A DNA stretch of 6,624 nt. It comes from Omnitrophica WOR_2 bacterium RBG_13_41_10 (GTDB taxonomy: Bacteria > Omnitrophota > Gorgyraeia > Gygaellales > Profunditerraquicolaceae). Below are positions 5,703-6,624 of the stretch, piece by piece. Where the stretch lies: assembly GCA_001805465.1 (NCBI GenBank), contig MHGH01000013.1:46972-53595 (forward strand), in the 5' to 3' direction. The notes under the pieces were generated by a model. It saw only the letters and a list, made by a program, of their open reading frames with translations, had not been told where the DNA came from and made no database searches. The position numbers were made by a program, and so were the translations under genes. Each line of letters begins with the position of its first letter. The stretch's first letter is position 1.

Positions 5703-6624
5703 TCATTTAATCTCAGTCCCCTTAGCTACTATTACTATCCCTGAATCGCTGATATGGAATCTTTTTTTATCCTCTTTACTATCGTAGCCTATTACCGTGC
5801 CTTCGGGGATATCCACATCCTTATCTATAATCGCTCTTTTAATCTTAGCGCGCCTGCCGATATTTACCCCCTCCATAATGATGGAGTCGTAAACTTCCGA
5901 ATAACTATTTATCCTCACGTTAGGGCTAACTATGGAGTGCTGAACCCTGCCGCCGCTAATGATACAGCCGCTAGAGATCATCGAATCGAGAACCAACCCC
6001 ACCTTTCCGGTGATTTCTTCTCCGGCAAAAACAGTTTTTGCCGGCGGAAACTGCTCCTGAAAAGTTCTAATAGGCCAATCTTTATCATAAAGATTAAATA
6101 CCGGCTCCACAGCCACTAGATCCATATTAGCCTCATAATATGCGTCTATGGTCCCGATATCCCGCCAATACTGGGCCTGGCGCTTGTTTTCATCAGCAAA
6201 ATTAAAGGCTGAAATTTTAAGATTTTTTTTGAGCATCTGCGGAATAATATCCTTGCCAAAATCATGGGTAGAGTCGTTTTTCTTGTTGTCATCTAAAAGC
6301 TCATTTTGTAATACATCGCTATTAAAAATATATATTCCCATAGAGGCGTATATTTTATTGGGGTTATCGGGTATGGTTTTGGGTGAAGCGGGTTTTTCCT
6401 GAAAACCCCTGACCCATCTTTTGCTATCTACTTCTACTACCCCAAAATAATTTGCCTGAACTTTATCCATCTCTACTACGCCGACAGTCAAATCCGCGGC
6501 TGTTTCTCTATGAAAATCTATCATGGTGTAGTAGTTCATTTTATAGACGTGGTCGCCGGCTAGAACTAAAACTTCATCTGGCCTGTCTATCTCCAAGGTA
6601 TAAAGGTTCTGATAAATAGCATCG
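5703..6624 (-). CDS. glgC: Glucose-1-phosphate adenylyltransferase (ADP-glucose pyrophosphorylase), N-terminus missing
   Basis: GlgC makes ADP-glucose from ATP and glucose-1-phosphate, the committed step of bacterial glycogen synthesis. The frame stays open to the right edge; 306 codons are visible, so roughly the first 105-115 residues, including the N-terminal nucleotide-binding loop, lie outside. Visible residues start DAIYQNLY, the end of the GTADAVYQN motif. Then come LAGDHVYKMNY (D24, the expected catalytic Asp of GDH), FQEKP (74-78, with the sugar-phosphate lysine), ASMGIYIF (93-100), HDFGKDIIP (120-128) and YWRDIGT (152-158). A left-handed beta-helix domain follows from about residue 200, with SSGCIISGG (217-225) and hexapeptide-like repeats up to IPEGTVIG. 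A TTG at 6594-6596 could mimic a start, but the homology continues upstream of it. No other glycogen gene is in the window. The stop is followed by three hairpin repeats. Confidence 0.96.
   Translation of the reverse strand, partial: DAIYQNLYTLEIDRPDEVLVLAGDHVYKMNYYTMIDFHRETAADLTVGVVEMDKVQANYFGVVEVDSKRWVRGFQEKPASPKTIPDNPNKIYASMGIYIFNSDVLQNELLDDNKKNDSTHDFGKDIIPQMLKKNLKISAFNFADENKRQAQYWRDIGTIDAYYEANMDLVAVEPVFNLYDKDWPIRTFQEQFPPAKTVFAGEEITGKVGLVLDSMISSGCIISGGRVQHSIVSPNVRINSYSEVYDSIIMEGVNIGRRAKIKRAIIDKDVDIPEGTVIGYDSKEDKKRFHISDSGIVIVAKGTEIK

Noticed and set aside
6594..6596. TTG as a start codon for the glgC frame
   Set aside because: The frame continues upstream to the window edge with DAIYQNLYT, which belongs to the conserved GTADAVYQN region of GlgC; TTG encodes an internal leucine.

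Overview
Every recognisable gene lies on the minus strand, so transcription runs from right to left. The DNA is AT-leaning bacterial sequence with short intergenic gaps, standard-code ORFs and mostly clear Shine-Dalgarno sites. The protein set is an ArgA-like acetyltransferase, a ferredoxin-fused Etf with its acyl-CoA dehydrogenase, a GlgC and a bacterial Smc. It suggests a free-living anaerobic or fermentative bacterium. The style resembles environmental genomes such as Candidatus Omnitrophota, but that is a guess from impression, not a demonstrated placement.

Layout from right to left (direction of transcription): (i) 6624-5703, glgC, ADP-glucose pyrophosphorylase, with its N-terminus outside the window. 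(ii) 5702-5545, a 158-bp gap filled almost entirely by three hairpin-forming sequences, including a perfect 25-bp inverted repeat; two related hairpins flank it in opposite orientation. (iii) 5544-5095, a GNAT acetyltransferase of the short ArgA-like family. (iv) 5094-4964, a gap holding four copies of a GGGACAC-type 12-mer in a nested palindrome. (v) 4963-1778, a tight three-gene operon: acyl-CoA dehydrogenase, etfB, etfA. (vi) 1777-1653, a gap with an exact consensus sigma-70 promoter (TTGACA, 17 bp, TATAAT) and an overlapping dyad. (vii) 1652-1470, a 60-aa helix-turn-helix protein, followed after 15 nt by (viii) the first 484 codons of smc, which runs off the left edge.

The central functional unit is the acd-etfB-etfA operon. 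EtfA carries an N-terminal domain with two [4Fe-4S] ferredoxin motifs, and EtfB has the DGDTAQVGP loop familiar from Etfs of anaerobes. By gene order and domain make-up this resembles the caffeoyl-CoA reductase/Etf complex (CarCDE) of Acetobacterium, so a flavin-based electron-bifurcating or confurcating acyl-CoA dehydrogenase is the best hypothesis; the substrate cannot be read from sequence. The promoter at 1674-1702 separates the HTH-smc pair from this metabolic operon. I saw no tRNA, rRNA, CRISPR array, transposase or complete IS element. No stretch longer than 300 bases lacks a gene.
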